Part shown: piece by piece, positions 9,114-19,724 of the stretch | Layout: each line of letters starts with the position of its first letter | Position numbering within the stretch: the stretch's first letter is position 1 | Made by a program: the position numbers and the translations under genes | Notes under the pieces: generated by a model | The model's input: only the letters and a program-made list of their open reading frames with translations | The model's database searches: none | Told to the model about the DNA's origin: nothing | NCBI RefSeq assembly: GCF_003576645.1 | Contig: NC_044917.1 | Location: 4,563,358-4,627,357 of the forward strand | From: Ipomoea triloba | Taxonomy: Eukaryota; Streptophyta; Magnoliopsida; Solanales; Convolvulaceae | Length of the DNA stretch: 64,000 bases | Direction of reading: 5' to 3'

Positions 9114-11775
9114 TCAGATTCGGCTGGAGTCTCTACCAAAAGTGAAGCGCCGAACCCAATCGGTCACAACCGAAATCCTTGTGCGCCAGCTTACCAATTT
9201 GCTGAAAACCATTTCAAATTCGCATAATTAAGCACATAATCACCAAACCACTGCGTTAAAGAATCAGAAGAATACACATTATTAATTACCTTGCATACAC
9301 TGAATACCAAAGCCACTGGGTGCTCTGTCCTATGGAAACCCAGTCTCCGGGGAGCTGAGCCGCCGTCTGTTCTCCGCCCAGTGGTGCGAACTGCCCGAAA
9401 TGTTTGTACCTAAAAGGACGGAATCTATGCTGTCCTGTCCCCCGGAACCTTATTGGACCTTCTGGGCTCTGTTCGCATATTTCCATGCGGTTGAAACAGT
9501 CTGCCAGGTAAGCACCCTGTTGAGCAGCAACCTGAAACACCAAACAACAACAAAAATTGGTCAGTTAACTTAGTAACAATAATGTTACAATTTCAAATTC
9601 CAATGAGAGCTATTTATTAGTCTTCTTAGTTTAAGCCAGTAAGGATTTATTTTCTTGTAGTTCTTTGCTATCTAAGGTCAAAAAGCGAGATTGAATATAA
9701 ATGTATGGTGTTGAATATTGACCTGTGCTGTAGCAGGAAGAGTTTTCATTTGCAGGTCGACCTCAGAGAGCAGCGTCTTAAACTTGTCGATGTTGATTTC
9801 AGTGCCATCTTCTTCACTCCCGAGCAGGTCAGCAAAACCTTTCATCTTGTTCTTCTTCAGATAAATCTCTATTTGAGGATACCTTTCACTTATGTCATTA
9901 ATCACTTCCTTGAAATCTCCCATTTTCAGGGTACCAGACTTGTTCTTGTCTGCCTTGCTAAAGATGGCCGCAATGTCTTCCTGCAACAAAACTTCAAACT
10001 TAAAAACACTTCCCTGTATACTCTCCCATTGCTTCGTTTCTATTCTCTTCCAATAAAAATACATACCATGACTGTACGTTGGTTTATAGTGGCACAGTCA
10101 CCTAAGGCATATATGTCTGTGCATCCTTCCACTCGAAGCCATTCGTCTGTTGCCAAGACTCGCCTATTTGTCTGCACTCCAAAACAAATGGGTTTATAAT
10201 GTCATGGATTAGACTAGTTAATTGGTTGAATTCAACAAAACGAGAAGAAGGGTACCTGGCCAATTTGCTTCATGAAATCTGTGACAACAGGGCGAGTTCC
10301 AATACCAGTGGACCAGACAACCATCCCATAAGGTATTGAGGCTGTTTTGCCAGTGCTGAACTCCTTGGTTGTAATCTCACGATCAGAAACCTTAACAACC
10401 ATCGACCCAGTTTTCAGATTAATGCCATCTCTTCGGAACTTCTCTTCAGCAAAAGCTGTAATTCTTTTGTCAAACCTGAAGGAGGAGCAAACAACAAGTT
10501 ACTGAAATAACTGAGAGGCTGCTTGGGCAACTCGCAATTTAAACTGAAAGCGAAATTGCTTACATGTTAAGAATATGACCCCCGGCCTCGAGGAGTGTGA
10601 TCTTGACATACTCTTTGAGATGTGGGTACAGCTTGAACAAATCCTCTGTCACCAAATCATGAAGCTCTGCAGCGAACTCCACTCCAGCAGGGCCACCTCC
10701 CACAACAACAAAGTTCAAAAGCCTCTTCTTCTCCTCCTCAGGGACACTGGGAAGGTTTGCTCTTTCAAAGCAATCTATCACATTCCTCCTGATCTTCTTG
10801 GCATCTTCTATTTCCTGAATCCAAGCAAACATGGTATGCACGGTGAACAGATTTCAAAAGACAACCTTAAAAAACATGGCGGAAATACCTTCAAGAAGTG
10901 CGCATGCTCCACAACACCTGGGGTGTTGAACGTGTTGGAACGAGCACCCATGGCGATCACTAAGTAGTCATAATCGACTGAAAACTCTTCCGCAGATCGA
11001 CCCATACTGGACTCCTGTGATGAACGGCAAAACACTTTCTTCTTCTCTGTGTCAATCTTGTAACATTCGGCTTCCTTGAACTGGACGTCGAATTTTTTCT
11101 ATTGTACACAGAATCAAGAACGCCTAGTTAGAACAACAACTAACAAATCATATATAATATATAAACATAAATGTGCAATCCAACTATTACTATCAGTTTA
11201 AGCTTTTAGTTGAGATGGAACACATGATTCAATTAGAACTTACGCCTCTGACAATTTTGCGTATCGGCTCAACAACGCTGCGCGCCTCAACCGTGCCCAC
11301 GGTGACACTGGGCAACAGCGGAGTGAAAACGAAGAAGTTCCGAGGAGACACGATCTGAACATCGTAGGATGGATCCTTCAACGTTTTCAGAAAGCTCATG
11401 CCTGCCCAACCTGTTCCTAAGACTACAACTTTCTTCCTCTTCACCTCACCCGCATCCGCATATGCAGTGGTGCCCAGTAGATTCGTCTGTGTGGATGCCG
11501 CTAGACCTCCACCGCTACAGTCACATAATTCAACCAAAAAAAACACGGATTTAACAATTAGAGAGCATACAGAAATCAGATTTGCAGGTCATGTTTCATA
11601 TGCATAGTAACTGTTCGATCATTTGTTTCGTTTAAGGAAATGATGAATTTGAACAAAATAGCCATTGGGGATTGAGCAAACACCTGATGGTGACAATGAC
11701 GAGTGCTTTGGGGAGAAAGGGGTAGCGGCGGAAAGCCTCAGAGGCTCTCTGGAAAAAACGGCTGCCGGCGTTCAT
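9114..11775 (-). CDS. NDB2: External alternative NAD(P)H-ubiquinone oxidoreductase (NDB2 type), mitochondrial
   Basis: Rotenone-insensitive type II NADH dehydrogenase of the inner mitochondrial membrane, passing electrons from cytosolic NADH to ubiquinone without proton pumping. Nine exons by eye: 11684-11775, 11244-11514, 10889-11098, 10564-10814, 10256-10475, 10067-10171, 9723-9980, 9290-9531, 9114-9201; 578 residues, a normal length. The N-terminus MNAGSRFFQRASEAFRR suits mitochondrial import. The first dinucleotide fold is GTGWAG (64-69, FAD); the second is GGGPAG (230-235) with Glu267 at the end of the next strand, the residue associated with NADH rather than NADPH preference. An EF-hand insert has the loop DKNKSGTLKMGD (394-405), which marks the external Ca-responsive NDB group. 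The C-terminus RRFTFGRDSSRI is typical. NDB3 or NDB4 remain possible names. Confidence 0.93.
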
Positions 11776-13000
11776 GGCGACTTAATCCTCTGTAAATGTG
11801 TATTCAATTCAATAGTTAGTTATAAGGAATATATAAAGAGATGAAAGGATCTTTAAAAATGGAAAGTTTCAGGCAGAAGTGATGCAACAGTTTATTTGTT
11901 ATGTTTTTTAGTTAATTCCCTAATATTTTTGTGGAGTAACTAACTAACTGTCAGTGAGGAGTAATTTTCTCAGCAGTTGACTCGTCAAACGAGAAGAGAC
12001 AGGACACGTGTCGTTAGTGGGGTGGTTCGAATTTGCGTTATTGTGGGAAGACTAGCTTTGCAAGGACTGGACACTCCGCTATGTTTGTTCGCCAGACGTG
12101 AGATTCGGGCTTCGGAGATACTTAGATAAATTTTAGCTGCAAAATTATTAATTTCCTAATTCCACCAAATATATTTTTTATTGGTAATTTTAGAAACCAC
12201 ATAAATATCATAAATTGTATCAGTCTAATTTATTATTAGTTTTTTTAATGTCTGTAAAATTTCATAAAAAATGCCTTGTCCAAGAACAGTTTTTCTATAA
12301 TGATTCTTGAAATTTGTAATTTCTATGTTAATTGCATATTCAAAATGAAATTAAGTTATTTTATTAAAAATAAAATAAAATTGGACCGTTCAAGTGTTCG
12401 TCTAAATTATATAATAATTGTAAAATTCAGTGTTGATGTTACATTTTACCCCTAAGATATCTATCAATTTCTCCTTTAAAAATGCATTTCTATTTATTAT
12501 AATAATATTGTGTATATAACAAAAATTTCATCATCTATTTAATTAGAGTAATATTGTTCAAATAATTCTTTGAATAATGTATCATTTCAAATGTAAAAAT
12601 TTAAATCTTTTTTACACAATAATATCTATTCATGTTTGAGAAAATATGAAAAAAAAATGTTATTCAAACAATTTTTTTTATCTAGCTCCTTTATTTCTAT
12701 TATTTTCTTTTATTAAAATTATGTGAGTTCCAATTTCTTTTTCATGGCTAATTGTAAAGAAATTAACAGGTATTAGTTGCGAATGTCATATTTAATGATT
12801 GCACAAGCAGAGAAGATATAAAACATTCGAACTAATTTCATGATTCATCATTATTCAAAAATATAAGTATTACAAGTGTACTGTGTAATCCATACTACTG
12901 TACAAATTTGATTATATGAATGTACATCCCACTTTCAAATTTAGCCTAAGAAGACTTTCCAAGACGCAGAATCCATAGTCTTGTCAACCACCACGAAATC
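11776..13000. other. Intergenic: NDB promoter side and AT-rich DNA
   Basis: The right-hand neighbour of the NDB start codon; its 5' UTR and promoter should lie at about 11776-12100. From 12130 to 12950 the DNA is AT-rich with no open frame or clear repeat. A short possibly exon-like stretch at 12950-13018 (minus) belongs to the transcript discussed for the snoRNA cluster. Confidence 0.5.
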
Positions 13001-13108
13001 ATTGAACGCGCCGAACCCTGAAAGCATGAAAAATGAACACTACAACATCATAGATATGCAAACATTGCTCTAATTAAAAGCAAATCATTATAATCTTCAT
13101 AATTAACA

Positions 13109-13246
13109 TGATGTTGTGCCGTTATTTAACTCCATTCCAGTAGAAAATTCGAAGGTAGGAGGTGATGGACAGCACTCAATATATGAGTTTATCAGTTGCA
13201 ATCACCAAAATTAAACCTTTTTGGGTTATTCACATAGTATAAACTC
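13109..13246 (-). ncRNA. Candidate H/ACA-box snoRNA, copy A
   Basis: 138 nt and a diverged duplicate of 13446-13577. The 5' hairpin is closed by GAGTTTAT/ATAAACTC and followed by ATATAT in the H-box place. The 3' hairpin has GTGCTGT/ACGGCAC at its base and ends ACATCA (ACA plus three). The stems are kept although the bases differ between copies, for example GTGTT/AGCAC against GTGCTGT/ACGGCAC. That is the compensating pattern expected of a structural RNA. Confidence 0.5.
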
Positions 13247-13294
13247 AGTACAAATACAAAAATAATTTCTTGAAAGCATAGACTATAGATTAAA

Positions 13295-13413
13295 TGCCTC
13301 AGAAAAATCCAGCATGATCTTCTGGAATGTAGTTTCACCAAGGAGGTTCCCCCTGCAATGCAGGGACTTGGCTCCACTACACCTCATTAATACGGATTAA
13401 AGCATCACAGGCA
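13295..13413 (-). ncRNA. Candidate C/D-box snoRNA 3 with internal hairpin
   Basis: 119 nt. Terminal stem TGCC/GGCA, box C GTGATGC, box D CTGA just before GGCA. A long internal hairpin is built from GTGTAGT/ACTACAT, CCAAG/CTTGG and CCCTGC/GCAGGG. This is longer and more structured than common guide snoRNAs. I could not match the guide before box D (GCTGGATTTTT) to rRNA from memory. It could be an orphan snoRNA or another structured RNA. Confidence 0.45.
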
Positions 13414-13445
13414 ATGAATTACAAATTATACATGCAACCAAAAAG

Positions 13446-13577
13446 ATATGTTGTGCTATCATTTAACTCCAATCTCAGTCAGATTGCCAGAAAGAAGCTG
13501 ATAAACAACACTGAATCTCTGAGTTTGTCAGACCCTACACCCACTATAAGGCAGAGCAAAGAGTATAGTTTAAACTC
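13446..13577 (-). ncRNA. Candidate H/ACA-box snoRNA, copy B
   Basis: 132 nt. The 5' hairpin is closed by GAGTTT/AAACTC and followed by an H-box-like AGAGAT. The 3' hairpin has a basal stem GTGTT/AGCAC and an upper stem CAATCT/AGATTG, and ACA stands three bases before the proposed end (ACATAT). The second hairpin shares GGAGTTAAAT and the ACAACAT end with copy A at 13109-13246. The H box lacks the final A of the consensus. The paired copies inside a C/D cluster raise the likelihood. Confidence 0.5.
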
Positions 13578-13632
13578 AAAATCAAAAAAACAAAGATGAA
13601 TATCATAAAACTCATGAAGTAAGAAAACAATA

Positions 13633-13718
13633 GGCTCAGATAAAACAACAGCTCTATCAATCAAGTATTTTCAGAAGCAGAACTGGCGTTTGAAAGCTGA
13701 ATTTTTATCATCAATGCC
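13633..13718 (-). ncRNA. Candidate C/D-box snoRNA 2 (U77/U80-like target)
   Basis: 86 nt with all expected parts: GGC...GCC terminal stem, box C TGATGAT four bases in, D' CTGA (TTCTGAAAA), C' TTGATAG, and box D CTGA directly before GCC. The D' guide CGCCAGTTCTGCTT is complementary to AAGCAGAACTGGCG, a conserved 25S/28S rRNA segment that I recall as the target of human SNORD77/SNORD80. The D guide (AGCTGTTGTTTTAT) was not assigned a target. Confidence 0.75.
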
Positions 13719-13775
13719 ACAAATTAACAACTAAAAAGGATACTTCTGCATATTGAAACAAAAAAAAAAAATAAA

Positions 13776-13862
13776 GGCTCATATTAAGAAATTCAACCAT
13801 TTATTTGTTCTGCTTCATCGATTGATCTCAGAAGCGCGGATAAATCCATTTTAATCATAGCC
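13776..13862 (-). ncRNA. Candidate C/D-box snoRNA 1 (25S rRNA guide)
   Basis: 87 nt. Ends GGCT...AGCC form a terminal stem. The box C-like element ATGATTA follows the 5' stem, D' CTGA lies in GCGCTTCTGAGATC, C' is CGATGAA, and box D is a non-standard ATGA. From memory of 25S rRNA, the guide before D (GGTTGAATTTCTT) and the guide before D' (TTTATCCGCGCTT, one G-U pair) match neighbouring stretches AAGAAATTCAACC and AAGCGCGGGTAAA. Two adjacent targets in one conserved rRNA region are unlikely by chance. The methylated position is not asserted. Confidence 0.65.
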
Positions 13863-14341
13863 AAAACATAAGTTCAAAACTACAAATGCAATTCGAAAAC
13901 ATAGAAACTATAGCAGAAGTACTTAGGAGTAAATCAGTAACATAAAATGAATACCCCACGTAACATCAGCGATGAATCTTTGCCTCCATGACTAGCCACT
14001 GCTTTCATTGACGATTAGAAAGGAAGCTAAAGGTGAGGAGAGGCAAACAATGGATCAATTGAAAAATCGATAAAATTCAAATCAAAGATACATATTTCAA
14101 GAAAAAGCAAGTGTAACCGTTGAATTGACACAAATCAGCCATGGAAAAGAGGTACAAAGGGCTAAGCTGCAACACTAGCGGCGAGATTAATTTAGCACGA
14201 GCAGTGGGGCTTCTTCTTCTTCAAATTGATCTCAGACGAGCCCGGGAGGCTACGTGCGGAACTAGATAAGTACAAAAACACAAACACACATTGAGAGATA
14301 AACACAGAAATTTGGATGTGGCAGTAAGGAGAGGGTTTTGG

Positions 14342-14496
14342 TTTATATAGAAAAAGGAAGGAGCTTCTAAAACCCTAATTTGCGTTTTCGGGTTACCGAA
14401 GGAGATGGCTGAGTCAAGCCAATCGTTATCCCTTTCCGGCCCATAGGCTAATAACTCGAGGCCCATCTTTTTTTTTTTTTTGAAAACCAAGGCCCA
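14342..14496 (-). promoter_or_regulatory. Promoter with three site II motifs, telo-box and TATA box
   Basis: Reading the minus strand downstream: site II motifs TGGGCC at 14491-14496, 14460-14465 and 14438-14443, then a telo-box (AAACCCTAA on the plus strand, 14370-14378), then TATATAAA at 14342-14349. Site II plus telo-box is the known promoter signature of plant ribosomal-protein and snoRNA genes. Transcription would start near 14315 and run leftward through the snoRNA candidates. Confidence 0.7.
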
Positions 14497-14499
14497 TCT

Positions 14500-15229
14500 T
14501 TTATTAATTCGACATATCGATATCAGATAATGTACGTCCAATACACACTTTTAATATATTAAAATTGTAAATTATATTTAGAAAAAATATTTTTTTTATA
14601 CTGAAAGTATATTATTTTGTATAATATACATTCAATACACAAATAATATATTTTTAATATATTAAAAATGTACTTTTTGTTATGATTCACGCAACATTAT
14701 GATAGTCACACAATAATTTACCGATTAGGGAGGAAATGACAACGCTGGGAAGGAGGCTAGCCAAAAATGAAGAAAATAAAAATAAAATGAAAAAAGAAAA
14801 AGAAAGAAAGTAGGAACTCCATCTCTTTAAATTGAACTAATTAAACAAAATCTCTATTTATTTTATATTTTCCCAACTTAAAAAAATGTACTACTATTAA
14901 AAAAGAAAAAAAAAACACACACACACACCATTTGCCATTATCCGAAACCGGGGATTTATCCAGAAAAAGCTAGAAGAAAGAAAGTTTTGACAATATATTT
15001 TGCCATTATAGAATTTACTGTTTGATCTGCAATCCAAATTGAACTGAAGAAAGCCAGAATATCCAGAGCAAATAACGCAACAAAAACCAAGGAAAGAAAC
15101 TGAATTACAGAGCAAAATTTAATTATGCTGGAAATATCCATGCCAAATTCGTAAAAACTTCAGCAATCCTAAGAGACTGTACAAGCCAAAAGGTAAGTAT
15201 ACTTGATTCAATGAAAGTTTGCGAGGTTG
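14500..15229. other. Intergenic, AT-rich
   Basis: Between the snoRNA promoter and the stop codon of the plastid membrane protein. AT-rich, with loosely repeated AATATATT-rich words at 14520-14680 and a purine-rich tract at 14760-14810. The 3' UTR of the minus-strand gene should occupy the right end. No gene seen. Confidence 0.5.
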
Positions 15230-17858
15230 TCAAACGATCATCCAAGTCAAATGCCGATATCCAGCCCAATTTGCAGCAAGTCGAACACCGATTGCCAATG
15301 CAACACATAGCAGAGGAAATGGAGCCCTTATAACTTCATTGGTGGCTTCGCCTTCCTTCCCATCTGCACGTTCCCTCGAGTGTTGAACAATAGCCAAAGA
15401 GGTATATGAAATCATTACTAGTGCTTGAATCCAAGGCTCTCCAACTGCTGCTAATACAGCTGCAACTGGCAATGCGGAAGACACGTAATCTCTCTTTTTA
15501 ACCCACCGACCAAAGCTAAACAAGCCTAGCAGAAGTGTCCAAAAGAAAAGCTCGGAAATGTAACCTTTTGCAGCCACAAATCCAATAAAACCAGCAACTG
15601 TCAGAAGATAAGGCTGGCTGTTCACAGAATCTGGAACAGTGGCCTCGGCAATAGCAAGTATTAAAGATGCAAAAATGATCATTTTTGTTAGCTCTTGAAT
15701 AGGAGCCTGTTTGATTACCCCTGAGTAGAAAGTTCGAATGATGTGAAGTATTGTCTCAACAAATCTAAGGGAGGCAGTGACTGGATGTAATATGTAGTAG
15801 AGGACATTGGCCAAAGCAAATTTCATCATAGTTCCTATAAACCGGAAGAAACCCATCACAACCCCTTTCCAAATGGACAGCTCCCACAAGACAGCCCTCC
15901 AGGCATAGAGAAGGAAGGCCAATACTGCAAATTGTTGACAATAATCAGGACATACATTATGGCTACATGACAATAATGACAAGTGTAATATACTGCTTTG
16001 CAGGGTAGAATAAATTTAGCCAAAAGAATGTATGGTGTAAGCCATCACAAACTACAACCCAAAAGTCGAATGTCACTTGTCAAGAAGCACTAGCATAAGA
16101 AGGAGCACATAGACTGTCATGTCTGGGGATGTATGTATACATATATATATATTTAAAAAAAAAAAACTGTAGTGCTTTGGGGTTTAATACAAAATGTAAA
16201 AGCAGAGAGGCAGAAAACAGACAATTGTTTCAACAAATTCATGGTCACTTGACTATACAAAGTTTAGTTCTAAAACTACATAAATTTAGCTTGATCATGA
16301 TAGTCTACAGCATTTCTCTAAAACAATAATTATGATTCAAAGACAAGACTTCAAAGAATTATCAATACCTGAAATAAAGAGAGGCCACTTCATGACCTTT
16401 CCTGAGGCTTGAAAAGAAAGGTAACATAGAAAAAATACCTCATAGCATCTAACTTCTTCTGAAGTAACTCATACCTTGACTGCATCACCTTCCTTATAAA
16501 GTATGACCTAGGAAGAAGCACTCCTTAGTATGAGTGTATGACCACTATCTCGTATGTTCTAAAGAAGATTTTTTTGCACACCTCATTACCAAATACTCCC
16601 ACCATCTTCAATCTGGTAACACACTCCCACCTAATCAAATAATCTCTCTTCACATTTGGAGTTTGGACAACCATGTAACTGTATATACTAAATTATGCAG
16701 TATTCTCCTATTTCTGCCCATCAAATTGATTCAGCAATAGAAATAAGAAATGGAGACGTGTATCTCAATTCCAGAGGTATGGTTTACAAAGAGAGATCCT
16801 AGCTTATGATTTATAAGTTTCATAGCATTATCACATTCTTAACAAAATCCTGAAAAGACACCAACCTAGGGCCTATTAATACAGAGAGGTTTATAAAATA
16901 TCCTACCAACATTAGTACATTGAGAAACAAAAATAAACTCATTGTAGTCCCAAAAACATTAGTTCCACCTTTAGTACTTTTGGCTAAAGTACATTACAGC
17001 CAGAAACTTGCCAAAAACCTCCAATAACAAATTCTCTTTATTCACGGCCCTTAGCACAGCCAGCATCAAGTAGCCATCAACAGATAAATATACTAGTTTC
17101 AATAACTTACTAGTACAAAAAGCAGATTGATTCATAATCTACTTGTAATATTTTCTGATATAGCAAGGTCACCTCTCACTTCTTCACACTGATTCTCTCT
17201 GTGGTAAACACTAATTACTCCCAGGTACTTTTCTCTTGGATTTTAGCTTAATCAACTGTATGTAAATCTAATACAGGTAAGCCTAATTAACTAGGAAATA
17301 GCCCATTACTCAAAAACCATAGAACTAAAACCTTCACTTCCTCTTCCATAGAGGATTAAAGTACAAGCACATTTCAAGATTCACACCAAAATATAATTAA
17401 ACTAGCAAAGCAGCGCTGTTGGTAAAATGCAGTATCAGAAAGCATATAATGATTGAATTATTTTTTAAAAAAAATTGAGTACCTATTAAAAAAGGCCACC
17501 TCACAGGCTTATCAGGAGCTTCCTTTGTCAAAGGCCTGAACCTCTCCGGCATAGAGCTCTCTCCACGCGACTCAATCTCAACTTCATTCGCCCCATTCTC
17601 TGTCCCTTCTCCCCTATTTTCAGCTTTAGCCAAAAAGCCATGATTCTTAGTCACTGAAAGTCCAAGATTGGTTGAGAGAAGCCCAGGAAATTTGTGCGCA
17701 TTTCTGAGTCTCAATATGCTTGTTCTGGGTTGATAAGAGTCAAACGGAGCTTGGTTATTGTCATGAGGGCGATTGAACAGTGGGGGGTGTGAGGAGAGTT
17801 TTATGGGTTTTTTGAAAAATATGTTCGGAGATCGGAATGTTGAGAGGGTAATCGACAT
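15230..17858 (-). CDS. Plastid-targeted multi-pass membrane protein, function unknown
   Basis: Exon 1 is 17483-17858 and the last exon 15230-15924, joined in phase 1 to give 356 residues. The N-terminal ~90 residues are rich in Ser, Arg, Lys and Pro with few acids (MSITLSTFRSPNIFFKK), as in a chloroplast transit peptide. At least six hydrophobic segments follow (for example LAFLLYAWRAVLWEL, IIFASLILAIAEATV, LLTVAGFIGFVAAKGY, FFWTLLLGLFSFG). I know similar uncharacterised chloroplast proteins but no assigned activity. A 39-nt in-frame exon at 16369-16407 may be included (369 residues). The start could also be 75 bp upstream at 17933; I chose Met at 17858 because it begins a typical transit peptide. 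Confidence 0.75.
16369..16407 (-). other. Candidate 39-nt cassette exon
   Basis: Flanked on the minus strand by a pyrimidine tract and acceptor (CCTTTCTTTTCAAG) and by a donor (TTTCAG then GTATTG). Entry and exit are both phase 1, so inclusion adds 13 codons (ASGKVMKWPLFIS) without a stop or shift. The encoded KVMKWPLFIS resembles the exon 1 end KPVRWPFLI, suggesting an exon-end duplication. It lies 1.1 kb into the intron. Confidence 0.45.
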
Positions 17859-18007
17859 GGCTTCGGATAATCCTGGGGTTCTAGGAGGACAGGCACGAGG
17901 GTTTTGGGTAATCCTACACCCCCGTGGTTTCAACTTGCCAACCCGACCCGGTGTTTGGGGTGAATTTATACCCTTTTTTTGGTCAGTTCAATAAATTTTA
18001 TTACTCC

Positions 18008-18950
18008 ATACTAGTATCTTTACCCGTGCGATGCAAGCAATGGATTTGTTATAATATTTAGATCGATATATAACTATACTATATAAATTATAATATCAAA
18101 TATTATATAGTGCGTTTTCAAAAAAAATATTATATAGTGCAATTGAAAAGATAGTTTGAATTGATTATATTTTGTGATGTTATTCTTGCTTGAATTCAAT
18201 CAAATAATTATTGACTTAATAATTAATGTAATTGTGAAATACAGGTCAAATAAGCTTTCAAACTTGTTAGTAAAATGGAATTGAATTCTTAAATTTAAAA
18301 AGTTTTAAAGAGATCATTGAATTCTGGTAAAAAAAAGTACAAGTAGACCAAACAAGTACAATTAAACATTTTTTATTTGTTTTAGCAAGTAGTCTTATTT
18401 GGCATCCAAATCATCATCCAAAATATTTAATACTCCGTATAATAATTTTAAGAGATGTTAATATGTAACAATAAAATTTTCAAATCTTATTTTTCAAATA
18501 GGGATTGTTTTGGTCTTTTAAAGATAATTATAGACAAACAAGTCATATATTATTCAATTAATTGAGTGTTACTTTTGCACTAATCTTATAATCAAATAAA
18601 TGTACATGTTCAATATTAGATTTTTTAAAAAATAATTTCATATTTATTTTTATTATCTAAATATATAATAATAATAATAATAAAATTATCCGTGAATCGA
18701 TCCAACCAATTTCATCCATTGTGCTATATAATTCGCCATTGCGCTATATAATTCGCACGGGTAACTGGACAATTATTTGCTTTAATTCAAGCTTGAAAAA
18801 CATAAGAAAACATAATAGATCCAACCAATTTCATCAATTGCGCTATATAATATTCGATGTTATAATTTATATAATTGTATATCGATTCAAATATTCTTAA
18901 AATATTATAACAAATCTATTCCGTGCAACGTAGGGCTACTACTACTAATA
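18008..18950. mobile_element. Non-autonomous TIR element (about 0.94 kb)
   Basis: The left 105 bp (with ACCCGTGCGATGCAAGC and ATGGATTTGTTATAATATTT) is repeated in inverted, diverged form at about 18840-18945 (CCGTGCAACGTAGGG and the reverse of ATAGATTTGTTATAATATTT). The interior is AT-rich without a frame and holds short GCGCTATATAATTCG repeats around 18720-18850. Superfamily and exact ends are not clear. Confidence 0.45.
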
Positions 18951-19724
18951 ATAATAAAACAAAAATCTTGACTTCTTTTCATTTTTTGGAAAGGGGCATT
19001 GTAGGCAATTGGCAAAGACATAAATTTTTTCTACAATATCATCATGACTATCACCCATATTAAATACTAAAATTTTAAAATATTGCTAATGATAATTGAA
19101 CTTAATTTTTTTTTTTTTTGGAACAAATGAACAATCATGGTTTGATCTTGTGACCACCCATTTGAAATAGTATCAGAGATATCATCATACTATATAATTG
19201 GCCAAAAAAAAAACTCATGTTATTTAGAAGATAATCAACTACAGTTTTAAGCATTCTGCTACACTATTAACTAGCTAACTCTAAAAAAGAAAAAAAAATC
19301 AATATATAATTAATTCTATACGATTATATACCTAAATTAACTCACACAAATTTTCATATTAAATTAATTTTAAATGATAATATATCTAAATTGACTACCA
19401 AAATTATTATATATATAGACACACACACATATATAGTCATATAGGGATGTGATTCCATTAGAACTAATCTCATCCATTAAAAAAATATATCTATGAATAA
19501 GATTAATTGGGAGATTAAAAACGCGTGTGCATATTAGACATTATGATGTATACATATTAAATATATCTTTATTTTGCACAGAATACAGTTTTAATATGCA
19601 CACATTATAATGCAAGATTAACTTTGGATTGAATTGGCAGTTTGGCACCCCAATGAACCAAGTAGTGTTATTGAATGTAAGGAAGCCTTTAACCAATAAG
19701 CCAATACCCAGTGAAGAAACCATT
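18951..19724. other. Intergenic, AT-rich
   Basis: AT-rich DNA with homopolymer runs and a short TA/CA tract near 19410-19435. No gene or structured repeat seen before the tRNA-Tyr at 19725. Confidence 0.5.

Noticed and set aside
12964..13018. Hairpin CAAGAC...GTCTTG as another small RNA
   Set aside because: A single short stem without C/D or H/ACA boxes; could equally be part of a host-transcript exon.
13953..14010. Short minus frame MKAVASHGGKDSSLMLRG as first exon of a small protein, joined to an exon at 12950-13018
   Set aside because: Splicing can be forced, but the product resembles nothing I know and the frame depends on the chosen join. The snoRNA reading explains the locus better.
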